DNA of 33,444 nucleotides from an uncultured Pseudomonadota bacterium (lineage in GTDB: Bacteria; Pseudomonadota; Alphaproteobacteria; RF32; CAG-239): NCBI GenBank assembly GCA_949286215.1, contig CASDYX010000016.1:1-33444 (forward strand), written 5' to 3'. Under the pieces are notes generated by a model. It was not told where the DNA came from, ran no database searches, and worked only from the letters and a program-made list of their open reading frames with translations. Position numbers and translations under genes: made by a program. Below, one piece after another: positions 31,667 through 33,444 of this stretch. How positions within the stretch are numbered: the first letter of the stretch is position 1; each line of letters starts with the position of its first letter.

Positions 31667-33055
31667 ATGATAAAACTGAAGTTCTTTTTTATCGGTTTAG
31701 TGTTAAGCGTTGTTTGCCTGGCAAGCAACGCTTCGGCACAATATCCCTCTTTTGCCGATTTGGCTGAAAAACTAATGCCTAGCGTGGTGAATATTTCAAG
31801 TTTTTCTGCGCTCGAAAATACGGATATGAGCAGTGATAATACAGAGGCATCAGAATCTCTTGGCTCCGGGTTTATCATTGATAAAGATGGATATATCATT
31901 ACCAATAATCATGTGGTTGACAAAGCTGACAGCATTCAAGTTACACTTTTTGACAACCAAAGGCTAGAGGCAAAACTTATCGGTAAAGACCCAAAGACTG
32001 ACTTGGCTTTAATCAAAATTGAAGCAAAGGCACAACTACAGCCGGTAACTTTCGGAGATTCCGATAAAATTCGGGTTGGAGATTGGATTTTGGCAATCGG
32101 TAATCCTTTCGGTTTGGGCGGAAGTGTCACGGCCGGTATCGTATCTGCCAAATCAAGAGACATCGAATCGGGTCCTTATGACAACTTTATTCAGACAGAT
32201 GCTTCAATCAACCAAGGAAACTCCGGCGGCCCCATGTTTAACATGAATGGTGAAGTGATTGGTATCAGTAGCGCTATTTTTTCAACCACGGGTGCCAGCC
32301 AGGGTATCGGCTTTGCCATTCCGGTTAATTTGGCTGACTGGGTGGTTGGACAATTAAAAAAATTCGGCACGGTTAAACGGGGTTGGATTGGCATTAAAAT
32401 TCAGCCAAATTCACAAGAAATTGCAGAGAACCTCGGAATTTCTCAAAATCAAGGCGTGGTTGTTTCAGGCTTTACCCCCAATGGGCCGGCTCAAAAAGCT
32501 GGTTTTGTGGCTGGAGATATTATCTTGAGTTTTAACGGTGAAACCATTGATAATACCAAGAATTTATCTCGTATGATTGCCGAAACACCAATCGGAACCC
32601 TTACCTCATTTGAAGTTTGGCGCAACCAAAAGAAAATTAAATTGAATGTAAAAATTGAACAAATGCCGGAAGAAGAACCGGCTCAAGCTCCCTCTTCAGA
32701 TGCAATTGAAGAGAATGCTGATTTGCCCCCTGTGGCTAACGATGAACAAATAGCTACTCTGAATATTGCCGGAATAAAGGTCAAAGATTTAACGCCTGAG
32801 GTTTTGAGCGCATTAAAAGCCAATATCAACGGTGTGGTAGTTGAAGATGTTTTGCCAAACTCAGATGCTGCTCATAAGGGTGTGAAAATCGGCGACATTA
32901 TTGTTAAGGTTGACCAACGCAATGTCTTAAACGCACAGATGTTTGATGAATTTGTAAGTGATGCATATCGCGAAAACAAACGCCCGATTTTGCTTGCAAT
33001 TCAAGGTGTTGATGCATTGCATTTTGTGGCTGTAAAGTTGGTGAAAAATGACTAG
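31667..33055 (+). CDS. degP: Periplasmic Do-like serine protease DegP/HtrA
   Basis: A 462-residue S1C protease and chaperone for misfolded envelope proteins. The signal peptide ends near A-S-A at residue 24. The catalytic triad is complete: His82 (TNNHVVD), Asp112 (TDLALI), Ser186 (GNSGGP). Two PDZ domains follow, about residues 240-330 and 370-455, separated by a Glu/Pro/Ala-rich linker. The hflK-hflC-degP order is common in alphaproteobacteria and groups envelope quality control. The gap to hflC is 6 bases; the last 8 bases overlap holC. Confidence 0.95.
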   Translation: MIKLKFFFIGLVLSVVCLASNASAQYPSFADLAEKLMPSVVNISSFSALENTDMSSDNTEASESLGSGFIIDKDGYIITNNHVVDKADSIQVTLFDNQRLEAKLIGKDPKTDLALIKIEAKAQLQPVTFGDSDKIRVGDWILAIGNPFGLGGSVTAGIVSAKSRDIESGPYDNFIQTDASINQGNSGGPMFNMNGEVIGISSAIFSTTGASQGIGFAIPVNLADWVVGQLKKFGTVKRGWIGIKIQPNSQEIAENLGISQNQGVVVSGFTPNGPAQKAGFVAGDIILSFNGETIDNTKNLSRMIAETPIGTLTSFEVWRNQKKIKLNVKIEQMPEEEPAQAPSSDAIEENADLPPVANDEQIATLNIAGIKVKDLTPEVLSALKANINGVVVEDVLPNSDAAHKGVKIGDIIVKVDQRNVLNAQMFDEFVSDAYRENKRPILLAIQGVDALHFVAVKLVKND

Positions 33056-33444
33056 AGTAGATTTTTATCATTTGCAAAAACAAACCTTAGAGCAGGTTTT
33101 GCCCAAGCTCTTGGAAAAGGCTTATTCTTTGGGAAAAGCCATTAAAGTAAAAGTAGGAAATGAAGAACGTGTGGAATTTATTAATTCCCAGCTCTGGACA
33201 TTTGATGATACGTCGTTTATTCCTCATGGCTCCAAAAAAGACGGTTTTGCCGAAGAGCAACCAATTTGGCTTAGTGCGGGAGATGATAACCCAAATCATG
33301 CAACTTTGCTGTTTTTGGTTGATGGTGCGGATATTTCGCCCGAAGATGCGCAAAATTTTGAGCGCATTTTCAATATTTTTGACGGTAATGATGAAAATGC
33401 TTTAGGACTTGCACGAGGACAATGGAAACAATTTAAGTCTAGCG
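33048..33444 (+). CDS. holC: DNA polymerase III chi subunit, 3' end missing
   Basis: An open frame of 132 codons that runs off the window end. It starts MTRVDFYHLQKQTLEQVLPKL, as HolC proteins do, and continues with LLEKAYSLGKAIKVKVGN, LWTFDDTSFIPHG and PIWLSAGDDNPNHATLLFLVDGADIS, all family landmarks (W-T-F-D...F-I-P-H). HolC links the clamp loader to single-strand-binding protein. The start codon lies inside the end of degP (8-base overlap), so it is coupled to an envelope protease gene. Only a few residues of the C-terminus should be missing. Confidence 0.9.
   Translation, partial: MTRVDFYHLQKQTLEQVLPKLLEKAYSLGKAIKVKVGNEERVEFINSQLWTFDDTSFIPHGSKKDGFAEEQPIWLSAGDDNPNHATLLFLVDGADISPEDAQNFERIFNIFDGNDENALGLARGQWKQFKSS

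Overview
The window reads as chromosomal DNA of a low-GC (roughly 35-40 % by eye) alphaproteobacterium, most likely an uncultured host- or gut-associated relative of the Rhodospirillales. I infer this from gene order rather than from any database match. The diagnostic block is DUF177 / rpmF / plsX / fabH / ihfA / merR with a divergent bamE-type lipoprotein. It is supported by hflK-hflC-degP, recJ-DUF502 and divergent mfd/recG. Most genes have clear Shine-Dalgarno sequences and many have TTGACA-N17-TATAAT-like promoters and U-tract terminators.

Layout. 1-153 is the 5' end of a secreted-protein gene that is a paralogue of one at 10678. 265-7544 is a surface-glycan island: an RgpF-like protein, a GT-D glycosyltransferase, two GT2 glycosyltransferases, a third glycosyltransferase-like protein, a left-handed beta-helix acyltransferase and a two-pass membrane protein. 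The middle of the island (3300-3997) has no large gene but holds two divergently promoted RNAs that share 17 nt of perfect complementarity, each with its own promoter and terminator. A second structured inverted-repeat element lies at 2110-2194. 7673-7749 is tRNA-Pro(GGG), whose last 19 bases are repeated 193 bp downstream across a GC-rich, hairpin-rich segment, as at an integration scar.

8098-12183 is a small accessory stretch: a stand-alone BioG-type esterase, a cytoplasmic S41 peptidase, an orphan gene without a Shine-Dalgarno, and a two-gene operon of Cys-rich secreted proteins. 12246-16543 is the conserved lipid/ribosome block (merR, ihfA, fabH, plsX, rpmF, DUF177) and divergent bamE. 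16656-17426 is a lone DUF1566-like gene. 17479-20701 is an operon of an OmpA-domain lipoprotein, recJ and DUF502. 20890-22180 holds a Panacea (SocA-like) protein and a DUF192 lipoprotein. 22232-28568 holds mfd with a TerB-like partner, and divergent recG. 28606-33444 holds mrp and the hflK-hflC-degP operon running into holC, which is cut by the window end.

The housekeeping half looks ordinary. The parts most worth a second look are the RNA pair inside the glycan island (3397-3998), the duplicated tRNA end with its GC-rich insert (7731-8014), the nested inverted repeat at 2110-2194, and the paralogous Cys-rich secreted genes that share one promoter/leader design.
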